Positions 9,484-17,992 of a DNA stretch of 64,000 bases are shown here, piece by piece (within the stretch, counting starts at the first letter, position 1; each line of letters opens with the position of its first letter). The translations under genes were made by a program, and so were the position numbers. Source of the stretch: Haloarcula marina (lineage in GTDB: Archaea; Halobacteriota; Halobacteria; Halobacteriales; Haloarculaceae). The notes under the pieces were generated by a model. It was not told the DNA's origin. It ran no database searches and saw nothing but the letters and a program-made list of their open reading frames with translations. The stretch covers positions 1,426,001 to 1,490,000 of the forward strand of contig NZ_CP100404.1 of assembly GCF_024218775.1 (NCBI RefSeq), in the 5' to 3' direction.

Positions 9484-10275
9484 GGTTGTGTCAGTCGTAC
9501 GCGCAGGTGAGTTCGTACATCAGGTCGACGGTCGGCATCGGTCCCCGGAATCGTCTGGTGCCCGGGTCGAACGGTCGACGCGCGGTCGGCCGTCGCGTCC
9601 GGGACGAAACCGACTGGCTCAGGGACGGCTGACGGGTCCGCGTATCGTCGACCCGTCGTCGTGTCCCCTGTATCGTTCACCCACCAGTGAACGTGCCAGT
9701 CGCCCGTCGAGTCCGCTGATGTACCACTGTCACCCGTCGCCGCTCCGGCGTGCCCGCGGCAGGTCACTCCGTCGGGAGCGACATCCTGTCCACGCGTGCC
9801 AAATGCACGGATTCGTGACAGGTTTGGGACGGGGTCGTCAGTCATGGTCGTCACCGTGGAGTCGAACTCATCCTAAGTGGTTAGACGTTACACTTAATGC
9901 TTCCGAATATTCATGCATGTCAGCGAGTCGTTCAGACGCCGAATTTCAACGTCTTCAGCGTTCTATCGTTAATATTCGTTATTTAGAAATATTGTCATGT
10001 GTGTTTTGTTACCATGGCGTGGCATATACTCGGAACTCCGAATTTAGAACGTATCTCCTCGAATATCCCTCGAAGGAATGGCCGATTTTATCGCGAACCA
10101 CTTCGCCGAGCTAATCGGCCACGAAGGCCCTCTGACCACAACCTCAGTTTCGACTGGAACTCTGACCAAATTAGTTGAATGAATACTTCGTACTTTCATC
10201 GTCCCAAGATGAGTCACTCGTTCGCTCGGCCGGTACCGGTGGGTTTTACGCGCGGGCGTTCGACCCCCCGTACGT
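9484..10275. other. Gene-free gap upstream of the sugar transporter
   Basis: About 790 bp without a convincing gene. 9486-9860 has open frames, but all are Arg/Thr-rich and lack haloarchaeal character. 9880-10200 is clearly richer in A+T than its surroundings (for example the stretch around 9960-10010). The fumarase promoter (TTTTAC word near 10244-10249) lies at the right end. The gap could hold the promoter of the transporter operon and the scar of a lost binding-protein gene. Confidence 0.5.
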
Positions 10276-11682
10276 ATGAGCGACGAGTTCAGAACCGAGC
10301 GGGACAGCCTCGGAGAGATGGAGGTTCCGGCCGACGCCTACTGGGGCGCGCAGACACAACGCGCGATTCAGAACTTCCCCATCAGCGAGGTCACTTTCGG
10401 CCGGCGGTTCGTCCGGGCCCTCGGCATCGTGAAGAAGGCGGCGGCGCAGGCCAACCGCGACCTCGGAACGGTTCCCGAGGACAAGGCTGACTGCATCGTC
10501 GAGGCCGCAGACGAGGTTATCGCGGGCGAGCACGACGACCAGTTCCCGGTCGACGTGTTCCAGACGGGGTCGGGCACCTCCTCGAACATGAACGCCAACG
10601 AGGTCATCTCGAACCGCGCCACCGAACTGTACGGCGGCGAAATCGGGACCCGCGAGATTCACCCGAACGACCACGTCAACTTCGGCCAGTCTTCGAACGA
10701 CGTCATCCCGACGGCGATGCACGTCGCGTCGCTGGAGGCCGTCGAGAAGGACGTTCTTCCGGCGCTGAAGTCCCTCCGAGACGCCCTCGAAGCCAAAGAA
10801 GACGAGTTCGAGAACGTCGTCAAGACGGGTCGGACCCACCTGCAGGACGCGACGCCCATCATGCTCGGACAGGAGTTCTCGGGCTACCGCACGCAGGTGG
10901 AGAAGGGTATCTCCCGCGTGCAGGACACGCAGGGCCGCCTCTCTGAACTCGCTCTCGGCGGAACGGCGGTCGGTACGGGCCTCAACACCCATCCCGAGTT
11001 CCCCGCGAAGGCGGCCGAGTACATCAGCGAGGCGTCCGGCGTCGAGTTCCGTGAGGCGGACAACCATTTCGAGGCCCAGGCCGCCCACGACGCCATGTCC
11101 GAGGCCCACGGTGCGCTTCGCACCGTCGCCGGGTCGCTGAACAAAATCGCCAACGACCTCCGACTGCTCGCCTCCGGTCCGCGCAACGGCCTCGGCGAAA
11201 TCGACCAACCGGAGAACCAGCCCGGGTCCTCCATTATGCCCGGCAAAATCAACCCCGTCGTCGCCGAAGCCGTCAATCAGATCCACAAGCAGGTCGTCGG
11301 CAACGACGCCGCCGTCGCCGCTGGTGCGGCCGAGGGCCAGATCGACCTCAACCTCTACAAGCCGATACTCGCCTCGAACTTCCTCCAGTCGGCCCGCCTC
11401 ATCGCCAACGGGAGCGAGGTGTTCGCCGAGAAGTTCGTCGCCAAACTCGAAGCCGACGAAGAACACTGCGCCGAACGCGTCGAACAGAGCATGGCGCTCG
11501 CGACGGCGCTCAACCCCGCCATCGGCTACGACAAGGCCAGCAAGGTCGCGAAGAAGGCCCTCGCCGAGGGCAAGACGGTCCGCGAAGTCGTCCTCGAAGA
11601 GGGGTATCTGGACGAGGACGAAGTCGACGAGGTGCTGGACCCGGCGAAGATGACCGAGCGCGGCATTCTCGGAGAGGACTAG
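10276..11682 (+). CDS. fumC: Fumarate hydratase class II
   Basis: A 468-aa TCA-cycle enzyme that interconverts fumarate and malate. The superfamily signature loop GSSIMPGKINP, containing the catalytic serine, is present, as are TGSGTSSNMNANEV and the TGRTHLQDA segment with the active-site His. The length matches class II fumarases. A TATA-like word (TTTTAC) lies about 27-32 nt before the ATG, consistent with a leaderless transcript. Confidence 0.95.
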   Translation: MSDEFRTERDSLGEMEVPADAYWGAQTQRAIQNFPISEVTFGRRFVRALGIVKKAAAQANRDLGTVPEDKADCIVEAADEVIAGEHDDQFPVDVFQTGSGTSSNMNANEVISNRATELYGGEIGTREIHPNDHVNFGQSSNDVIPTAMHVASLEAVEKDVLPALKSLRDALEAKEDEFENVVKTGRTHLQDATPIMLGQEFSGYRTQVEKGISRVQDTQGRLSELALGGTAVGTGLNTHPEFPAKAAEYISEASGVEFREADNHFEAQAAHDAMSEAHGALRTVAGSLNKIANDLRLLASGPRNGLGEIDQPENQPGSSIMPGKINPVVAEAVNQIHKQVVGNDAAVAAGAAEGQIDLNLYKPILASNFLQSARLIANGSEVFAEKFVAKLEADEEHCAERVEQSMALATALNPAIGYDKASKVAKKALAEGKTVREVVLEEGYLDEDEVDEVLDPAKMTERGILGED

Positions 11683-11714
11683 CGAAGCCCCTTCAAACGC
11701 GGCATTCCGATTTC

Positions 11715-12512
11715 TCACACCCCGGTCGCGTCTTCGGCGGCCGGTAGCCAGTCCGGCGGGTCGACGCGCGTCTCGTCGAGGCCGGTGTACCAGAACTCGT
11801 AGCGCACTACGCGCGAGCCAACGGTGTAGGCCACCTCGAAGCGGTGGACGACGCCGTCGGTGCCGACCAGCATGTCGAATCGGTACTCCTTGGCGGGGAC
11901 GCCACTCGGGGGTCGACCGCCGACGCCCCGAATGCGGTAGTACCGCTCGCCGTCGCGGCGGACCCACCCGTTAGCGGTCCAGTTGGCGTCGGCGTACTGC
12001 TCGACGTAGAACGCGGATTCGTAGGCGAACTGGTCGCTGGTAAAGCGAATCGTACCGGCCGTGTACCGAACGTCGCCGTCCTCGCTCTGTCGCTCGTACC
12101 AGTGAGTTCCGTCGCCGTACGTCGACTGCGCGTACCGCCGCACGCTTCCGTTTACCAGCATCGTCTGCCGGACGAGTTCGTGGCGGTACGTCGAGACGCC
12201 GGTGACCCGGGTCGTCTCGCTCCGGTGGAGGCGTTCACCGTCGGTTCCGGCGGCCTGCCGCTGTGAGTAGAGTTCGTTGAACGTGTAAGAGCGGTTCGCG
12301 AGGGCCTGACGGTGGGCAGCCACGAGTCTGTCGGTCTGCTGGAGGCCTGCGTCGGTCACGCCCGCGGGCAACGCTGGGGTTCGGGCCTCCGCGCGTTCCG
12401 TCGGGACGGGGGCCGGTGTCACGGGCGTCGCTTCGTTCCCGAAGTCGGCGAAGCCGGTACATCCCGCCGTCGTGAGGAGCAGACCGACGACGGCCACGAG
12501 TTGCCAACGCAC
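11715..12512 (-). CDS. Haloarchaeal lipoprotein of unknown function
   Basis: About 265 aa from a GTG at 12512, which gives a clean N-terminus: one hydrophobic helix ending in the lipobox TAGC. The mature part begins with a Pro/Thr-rich linker and then a beta-rich domain with many Tyr and Trp residues (for example RYYRIRGVGG and YEFWYTG). It looks like a surface-anchored protein from a haloarchaeal lipoprotein family; I cannot name a function. It is divergent from gatE. Confidence 0.65.
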   Translation of the reverse strand: MRWQLVAVVGLLLTTAGCTGFADFGNEATPVTPAPVPTERAEARTPALPAGVTDAGLQQTDRLVAAHRQALANRSYTFNELYSQRQAAGTDGERLHRSETTRVTGVSTYRHELVRQTMLVNGSVRRYAQSTYGDGTHWYERQSEDGDVRYTAGTIRFTSDQFAYESAFYVEQYADANWTANGWVRRDGERYYRIRGVGGRPPSGVPAKEYRFDMLVGTDGVVHRFEVAYTVGSRVVRYEFWYTGLDETRVDPPDWLPAAEDATGV

Positions 12513-12595
12513 ACCACGGGAGAGGGGCCGAACGCGCAAAAGTGCGGGGGCGGGAAGGGTGCGTTTTTTGGCCCCCGGTCCCGGACACGCTGACA

Positions 12596-14470
12596 ATGAC
12601 TGCCGCCGACTTCGACTACGAGGACCTCGGCCTCGTGGCCGGGCTGGAGATACACCAGCAACTCGACACGGCCACGAAACTGTTCTGTGACTGTCCGACG
12701 CGGATTCGTGAACCGGACGCGTCCGACCGCTCGTTCACTCGGTATCTCCATCCGACCAAGAGCGAACTCGGGGAGATAGACGACGCCGCCCTGGAGGAGA
12801 GCATGGTCGACCGCGAGTTCGAGTACCTCGCCTACGACTCGACGTGTCTCGTCGAGGAGGACGACGAACCGCCCCACCGCGTCGACCGCGAGGCGATGGA
12901 GACGGCGCTGGAAATCGGCCAACTGATGGACATGAGCGTGGTCGACCAGGTGAACGTGATGCGGAAAATCGTCGTCGACGGGTCGAACACCACCGGGTTC
13001 CAGCGCTCGATGCTGGTCGCCAACGACGGCGCTATCGAGACGAGCGAGGGACCGGTCGGCATCGAGGACATGCTGCTCGAAGAGGAGTCCTGCCAGCGCG
13101 TCGAGGAGACCGAGTCGGGCGTCCGCTTCTCGCTCGACCGCCTCGGCATCCCCCTGGTCGAAATCGGCACGAAGCCGGACATCCGCTCGCCAGAACAGGC
13201 CCGCGAGGCGGCCGAGCGAATCGGGATGCTCCTGCGCTCGACGGGCCACGTCAAGCGCGGCCTCGGGACCATCCGACAGGACGTGAACATCTCCATCGGC
13301 GAGGGGGCGCGAATCGAACTGAAAGGCGTCCAGAGCCTCGACGACATCGACGACCTCGTGCGCAACGAGGTCCGCAGACAGGTGGAACTCGTCGACATCG
13401 CAGACGAACTCGTCGAGCGAGACGCCGCCGTCGGCGACCCGCAAGACGTGACGGACGTGTTCGCGGAGACGGATTCGGGCGTCATCCGGGGTGCGCTCGA
13501 CGATGGCGGTAGCGTCCACGCGGTGCGACTCGACGGCTTCGACGGCCTCGTCGGCCGCGAGGTCCAGCCCGACCGCCGCCTCGGCACCGAGTTTTCCGAC
13601 CACGCCAAGCGCCACGGCGCGGGCGGCATCTTCCACACCGACGAACTCCCGGCCTACGGCGTCACCGAGGCCGAAGTCGCCGCGCTCCGCGAGGCCGTCG
13701 ACGCCGGACCCGAGGACGCAGTCGCCCTCGTCGCGGACGACCCCGAGACGGCGGAACTGGCAATCGACGCCGTCGCCGAACGCGCGAAGACGGCCCTCGA
13801 CGGCGTGCCCGAGGAGACTCGTGACGCGCTGGAGGACGGAACGTCGCGGTACCTCCGACCGCTCCCAGGCGCGGCGCGGATGTACCCCGAAACGGACGTG
13901 CCGCCGGTCGAACCCGACGTGACGGAAGTCGAGACGCCGGAACTGCTCACGGAGAAGGTCGCTCGCTACGAGTCCGAGTACGGCCTCGATTCCGGCCTCG
14001 CCGAACAGGTCGCCTACGGCCAGCGCTGGCCGCTGTTCGAGGCCGTCGTCGCCGAGGGCGTCGACCCGACGCTGGCGGCGGGGACGCTCGAATCGACGCT
14101 GACCGAACTCCGTCGTGACGGCGTGGCCGTCGACGCGCTCACCGACGACCACCTCCGCGAGACGCTGGCGCTCGTCGACGGCGGTGAGGTCCCCCGAGAA
14201 GGCCTCGAAGACCTGCTCACGGCACTCGCAGCGGACCCGTCGCTGACCGCCGAGGAAGCGGTCGAGCAGGAGGACCTCGGCGGCGTCGAGGAAGACGAGG
14301 TCCGCCAGGCCGTCGCCGACGTGGTCGAACGCAACGCCGACCAAGTCGAGGAACAGGGCATGGGCGCGTTCTCGGCCCTGATGGGCGAGTGCATGGGTGC
14401 GCTCCGCGGGAAGGCCGACGGCGACACCGTAAGCGACGTGCTCCGCGAGGAGATTCAGAAGCGAGCCTGA
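12596..14470 (+). CDS. gatE: Glu-tRNA(Gln) amidotransferase subunit E
   Basis: A 624-aa archaeal-specific subunit that, with GatD, converts Glu-tRNA(Gln) to Gln-tRNA(Gln). It begins with the GatB/GatE signature LGLVAGLEIHQQLDT and has the CDCP zinc-binding region shortly after. The GatB-like core is followed by an AspRS-type GAD insertion in the middle and a helical YqeY-like tail that binds tRNA. ATG at 12596 gives the normal N-terminus. gatD is not in the window. Confidence 0.95.
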   Translation: MTAADFDYEDLGLVAGLEIHQQLDTATKLFCDCPTRIREPDASDRSFTRYLHPTKSELGEIDDAALEESMVDREFEYLAYDSTCLVEEDDEPPHRVDREAMETALEIGQLMDMSVVDQVNVMRKIVVDGSNTTGFQRSMLVANDGAIETSEGPVGIEDMLLEEESCQRVEETESGVRFSLDRLGIPLVEIGTKPDIRSPEQAREAAERIGMLLRSTGHVKRGLGTIRQDVNISIGEGARIELKGVQSLDDIDDLVRNEVRRQVELVDIADELVERDAAVGDPQDVTDVFAETDSGVIRGALDDGGSVHAVRLDGFDGLVGREVQPDRRLGTEFSDHAKRHGAGGIFHTDELPAYGVTEAEVAALREAVDAGPEDAVALVADDPETAELAIDAVAERAKTALDGVPEETRDALEDGTSRYLRPLPGAARMYPETDVPPVEPDVTEVETPELLTEKVARYESEYGLDSGLAEQVAYGQRWPLFEAVVAEGVDPTLAAGTLESTLTELRRDGVAVDALTDDHLRETLALVDGGEVPREGLEDLLTALAADPSLTAEEAVEQEDLGGVEEDEVRQAVADVVERNADQVEEQGMGAFSALMGECMGALRGKADGDTVSDVLREEIQKRA

Positions 14471-14532
14471 AACGTCGGCAGAGGTTCACGATACGGCGGT
14501 ACATTTCTTACCCCAGTCGCCGTAGGCGCGGT

Positions 14533-15996
14533 ATGTACAACGTTGGGGACTCCCTCCCTGTCGACGGCGTCGCCCCCGGGTCGACACTGCTTGTCGTCGG
14601 CCCGCCGATGACCGGGAAGCGGGAACTCGTCACCCGACTGTTGGCGAAGGGCTTCTCGGACGGCGACGGCGTCGCCGTCGTCACGACGGACAGTAGCGCC
14701 GCGGACGTGCGGGAGTCGATTGCACAGTACGCCGAGATGCCCCCCGAGGGGCTACCGCTCGGCATCGTCGACTGTCTCGGAGACGCGCACGACAGGACTG
14801 AACGACACTCGCTGGACAGTCGAGTCGGGTCACCGGCGGACCTCACGGGAATCGGGATGGAACTGACGAGCCTTCTGGAGGCGCTGTACGAGGGACACAG
14901 TAGGACGCTCCGAGTCGGCCTGCTCTCGCTGACGACGATGTCGATGTACGCGCCACCCGAACAGGTCGTTCGGTTCCTCCACGTCGTCTCGAACAGAATC
15001 GCGGAGGCGAACGGGGTTGGATTCGTCGTCGCGCACTCGGATACGATGGACGAAGAGCACCTTCAGCGCCTCCGGTCGTTCGTCGACGGGGTCGTCGAAA
15101 TCCGCGAACGCGAGACGGACGTGCAACTTCGGGTCGTCGGCGTCGACAGCGAACCGACGGCGTGGGTCCCCTACGACCGGGACGGGCGACCCAAGCGAGA
15201 ACCGGGGGAATCGCCGTCGGCGGCGGCGCTGGACGCCCCGGTCGACGACTCGTTGCGGTCGCTACTCGAATCGGTGCGTGCGGAGTCGCCCACGCTGACC
15301 GTCTGCAACTACGACGGGCCGCCCGAGACGCTCTCGGTGCTCGAGCGGTACTTCGACCGTCACGGCATCGCCGTCCGCGAGGCGACGATGGATGTCCCAC
15401 AACCACGCGGCGTGGCGCTGTTGCACCACGGTGACGACGTACTCGCGAGCGAATCGATTTCCTCGCTCAGCGCCGCCATCGAACTGCAGGACGGCCCGGA
15501 CGCGTTCGCCGACCGGCAGACCAGCGACCTGTTGACCCACCTCGACCGGTCGGTGTTCGGGGCGGCCGCGGCCGACAGGGCACTCCTCGTCGACGTGAGT
15601 CACTCCGTCGAGCAGTTGGCCTACCGAACCGGCGGCGGTCGACTGCACGCGGGGTTCCAGCGACTGTCGAACCTCACCGAGAGTCCGGAGAGCGCCCGAA
15701 TCTACGAGAAACTGGCCGAGAGCGGCGTCGAGGTCCACCTCTACGGCGTCCCGGACACCGAGGTCACCGTCCCGGGAGTGACCGTCCATCCCGCGGACCC
15801 GGACAGCGAAATCGCCGAGTCGTGGTTCGTCGTCTACGACGGGGGCGGCGACCCGGACAATCGGGGGACGCTGCTAGCGGTACAACGCGGCGACGACACG
15901 TTCGAGGGATTCTGGTCGTACGACGGCGACATCGAACGCCGGGCCGAAGCGTACCTCGCGGCGACCTACGGCGAGTCCGCGCAGGTCCGTAACTGA
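14533..15996 (+). CDS. RecA/KaiC-like ATPase domain fused to a DICT sensory domain
   Basis: A 487-aa protein. Residues 1-220 form a RecA-superfamily fold with a P-loop GPPMTGKR; the residue after the lysine is Arg30, not Ser/Thr, as in a subset of haloarchaeal KaiC/Rad55-like proteins. Residues about 240-365 match the DICT domain (segments TVCNYDGPPETLSVLERYFDRHG... and RGVALLHHGDDVL), an input module associated with diguanylate cyclases and two-component systems. The C-terminal 100 residues are beta-rich. Probable signalling protein; ligand unknown. The start follows a TATA-like ACATTTCTTA word at about 14502-14511. Confidence 0.75.
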   Translation: MYNVGDSLPVDGVAPGSTLLVVGPPMTGKRELVTRLLAKGFSDGDGVAVVTTDSSAADVRESIAQYAEMPPEGLPLGIVDCLGDAHDRTERHSLDSRVGSPADLTGIGMELTSLLEALYEGHSRTLRVGLLSLTTMSMYAPPEQVVRFLHVVSNRIAEANGVGFVVAHSDTMDEEHLQRLRSFVDGVVEIRERETDVQLRVVGVDSEPTAWVPYDRDGRPKREPGESPSAAALDAPVDDSLRSLLESVRAESPTLTVCNYDGPPETLSVLERYFDRHGIAVREATMDVPQPRGVALLHHGDDVLASESISSLSAAIELQDGPDAFADRQTSDLLTHLDRSVFGAAAADRALLVDVSHSVEQLAYRTGGGRLHAGFQRLSNLTESPESARIYEKLAESGVEVHLYGVPDTEVTVPGVTVHPADPDSEIAESWFVVYDGGGDPDNRGTLLAVQRGDDTFEGFWSYDGDIERRAEAYLAATYGESAQVRN

Positions 15997-15999
15997 GCG

Positions 16000-16731
16000 C
16001 TACTCGTCGTCGGAGTCCAGTCGCGTTATCTTCGTCCGTGCGCTCCGGAAGAGCCCTCTGAGCGTGCTCACTTCGCGTCCGGTGGGGCGGGCGCGGCCCA
16101 ACACCCGGCGGAACATCCGCCGGGTCTTCTGTCGCTTCTCGTCGGGGTGGTCGACGGCGTCGAGGAACCGCGTGAACTCCTCGTGAAGGCCGTCGACGGC
16201 TCGCTGGTCGGCGTGGGGGTGTAGCTCCTCGGGATGCTGGGTGCGCTCGACGGTGACGGTGCGGAGTTCGTACAGAACGATTGTCGCCGCCTGTCCGAGG
16301 TTCAGGACGGGGTACTCACCGGCGGCGGGAATCGAGCAGATTTCGTCGAGTCGTGAGAGTTCGTCGTTCGTGAGGCCCACCCGCTCTCGCCCGAACACGA
16401 TGCACGTGTCGCTGTCCACCTCGCCCAAGGAGTCGGCGAGTTCGCGGGGCGTCTTCGCCGGGAACCGGACGTGGTTGGCGTCGCCCTCGTTCGTGGTCGC
16501 GGTGCAGGCAACGGTGTGATAGTTCTCGGTGAGGTGGTCGAAGGAGACTTCGCGGGCGTTCGGGAGGATGTCCTCGCGGGCCTGTCCGGCGAACCCGTAG
16601 GCCTCGCCGTCCGGGTCGAGTTCGGGCGGGTCGACTAAAAGCAGTTCCGAGAGGCCGAAGTTCTTCATCGACCGGGCGATAGTCCCGACGTTACCCGGCG
16701 TCTCCGCGTCGACGACGGCGACCGAAATCAT
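16000..16731 (-). CDS. trmJ: tRNA/rRNA 2'-O-methyltransferase, TrmJ family
   Basis: A 243-aa SPOUT methyltransferase. The start at 16731 gives the canonical [26 protein letters not shown]. The SAM-binding knot motifs are present: [15 protein letters not shown] and [15 protein letters not shown]. TrmJ in archaea methylates ribose 32 of tRNA. The C-terminal 80 residues are basic and helical, likely for RNA binding. Its ATG overlaps the stop of the upstream cysteine-containing gene by 4 nt. Confidence 0.9.
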   Translation of the reverse strand: MISVAVVDAETPGNVGTIARSMKNFGLSELLLVDPPELDPDGEAYGFAGQAREDILPNAREVSFDHLTENYHTVACTATTNEGDANHVRFPAKTPRELADSLGEVDSDTCIVFGRERVGLTNDELSRLDEICSIPAAGEYPVLNLGQAATIVLYELRTVTVERTQHPEELHPHADQRAVDGLHEEFTRFLDAVDHPDEKRQKTRRMFRRVLGRARPTGREVSTLRGLFRSARTKITRLDSDDE

Positions 16732-17252
16732 ACGTCGAGGTTGTCCAAGTCGATGTTCATCGCGTCCAGTTCCTCGTCGTCGAGTTCCTGTACCTCTTCC
16801 TCGAACGACGGGATGGACTCCGCTCTGTCGGGCGCGTCCTCGAAGGCAGTCGGGTCCTCCTCGACGTGTTCCAGTCCGGCGTAGCCGTCCGGCGCGCGGT
16901 TCCCGTCGGCGAACCACTCGTGGAAGGCCGGTTGCAGTTCGAGTTCGCCAGCGTAGCCGTCGCCGCCGTCCTCCCGGAACCAGTAGAGGAAGTCCGATTC
17001 GTGGACCGAACACAGCACCACCTCGCCGCCCGGTTCGCCGTAGATGACCTCCGCGACGTTACACTCCTGAATCTCCTCGTCGCCGTGAATCAGCCAACAG
17101 GCGTCACACGGGTCGACGACCCGGTCGGCGAGCACGAGGAGACGCTGTCGAACGTCCGGTTCCTGCGACACCAACGGCCGCACGTCGCCGTCCTCGTCCA
17201 ACACGTCCTCGTCGAACCGCCAGCCTCGCAGTCCGATGTTGACCTTGCCCAT
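16728..17252 (-). CDS. Conserved haloarchaeal acidic protein, co-translated with trmJ
   Basis: A 174-aa protein with no family I can name. It begins [13 protein letters not shown] and contains a cluster of cysteines and histidines ([28 protein letters not shown]) that could bind metal. The last 50 residues are very acidic. The 4-nt overlap with trmJ suggests linked expression and perhaps a role in RNA metabolism, but that is inference. Confidence 0.65.
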   Translation of the reverse strand: MGKVNIGLRGWRFDEDVLDEDGDVRPLVSQEPDVRQRLLVLADRVVDPCDACWLIHGDEEIQECNVAEVIYGEPGGEVVLCSVHESDFLYWFREDGGDGYAGELELQPAFHEWFADGNRAPDGYAGLEHVEEDPTAFEDAPDRAESIPSFEEEVQELDDEELDAMNIDLDNLDV

Positions 17253-17298
17253 GCGCGGGGCTAGTCGGCAACGCGACTAAAAGAGCGCGGTGTGGCGT

Positions 17299-17871
17299 CT
17301 AGCCGAGGAAGTACCGGAGCCACCGGTTGTTCTCGACGAACGAGAGGTCCTCGATGTAGCTGTCCAGACCCAGGATGCGGCCCGCGCCGAACGCGCCCAG
17401 TCCGAACAACAGGACGGCGTACACCATGTGGTCGTCGACGACCCAGCCGTGGGCGACCGGGAGGCCAGCCATCAGGCCGCCTTCCAGCGCCGCCAGCCAG
17501 TAGAACAGCATCATCACCGCACCCCAGAACGCGGCGAAGCGGACCAGCGCACCGAGGAGCAGGGCGAGACCGGCCAGCGTCAGCCCCAGCATGTTCAGCC
17601 AGTCGATGAGGGGGTTGCCGGCCATCGCGGCGAACATCCCGGTGAAGGGGTTGCCCTGCGGGATGGCGTTCGCGAGGAACCCGGCGGCGGTCCAGTTGTT
17701 CGACGGGTCGGCGTCGAGGTAGGTGACCACTTTCGTGATACCGCCTTGGAACAGGGTCCATCCCATCACGACCCGCATGAAGAACAGGGAATAGCCGACC
17801 CAGTTCTCGGAGTAGTCGAAGTTCACGTCGCGCCCGAGTATCTCTGAGTGGAGTGTTTGTCTGGTACTCAT
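17299..17871 (-). CDS. DoxX family membrane protein
   Basis: A 190-aa polytopic protein with the DoxX/DoxD layout: a helix with FMRVVMGWTLFQGGITK near residue 35, then three more helices and FGLGAFGAGRILGLDSY near the C-terminus. DoxX-like proteins are found in thiosulfate:quinone oxidoreductases and in redox-stress complexes. The ATG at 17871 lies 26-34 nt from an excellent TATA box, so this start and a leaderless transcript agree. Confidence 0.8.
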   Translation of the reverse strand: MSTRQTLHSEILGRDVNFDYSENWVGYSLFFMRVVMGWTLFQGGITKVVTYLDADPSNNWTAAGFLANAIPQGNPFTGMFAAMAGNPLIDWLNMLGLTLAGLALLLGALVRFAAFWGAVMMLFYWLAALEGGLMAGLPVAHGWVVDDHMVYAVLLFGLGAFGAGRILGLDSYIEDLSFVENNRWLRYFLG

Positions 17872-17896
17872 AGTTATTGCTTCGACATGATAGACG

Positions 17897-17905
17897 AAAT
17901 ATATA
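17897..17905 (-). promoter_or_regulatory. TATA box of the DoxX gene
   Basis: On the minus strand the word TATATATTT is centred about 30 nt upstream of the DoxX start codon at 17871. This is the standard archaeal spacing for a leaderless mRNA. Confidence 0.7.
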
Positions 17906-17992
17906 GGGGGTAGTTCCCGCCCCGTGAGAAACGTATTACCGATGCTCGGACCCGGTAAGCAGTCGTTACACAGGTCGGTGGCGCTGGCTATC

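Noticed and set aside
9459-9854. 131-codon minus-strand frame upstream of the MalF-like gene as a lost binding-protein fragment
   Set aside because: The translation shows no lipobox, no binding-protein fold segment and an unlikely composition; only weak grounds for a remnant.
10246-11967. Long open frame on the minus strand opposite fumC (573 codons)
   Set aside because: It mirrors the fumarase gene. High-GC haloarchaeal genes often leave the opposite strand open; its translation is not a known protein and fumC motifs are clear on the plus strand.
12419-14344. 641-codon minus-strand frame opposite gatE
   Set aside because: Shadow of GatE codons; translation is low-complexity and lacks motifs, while GatE motifs are intact.
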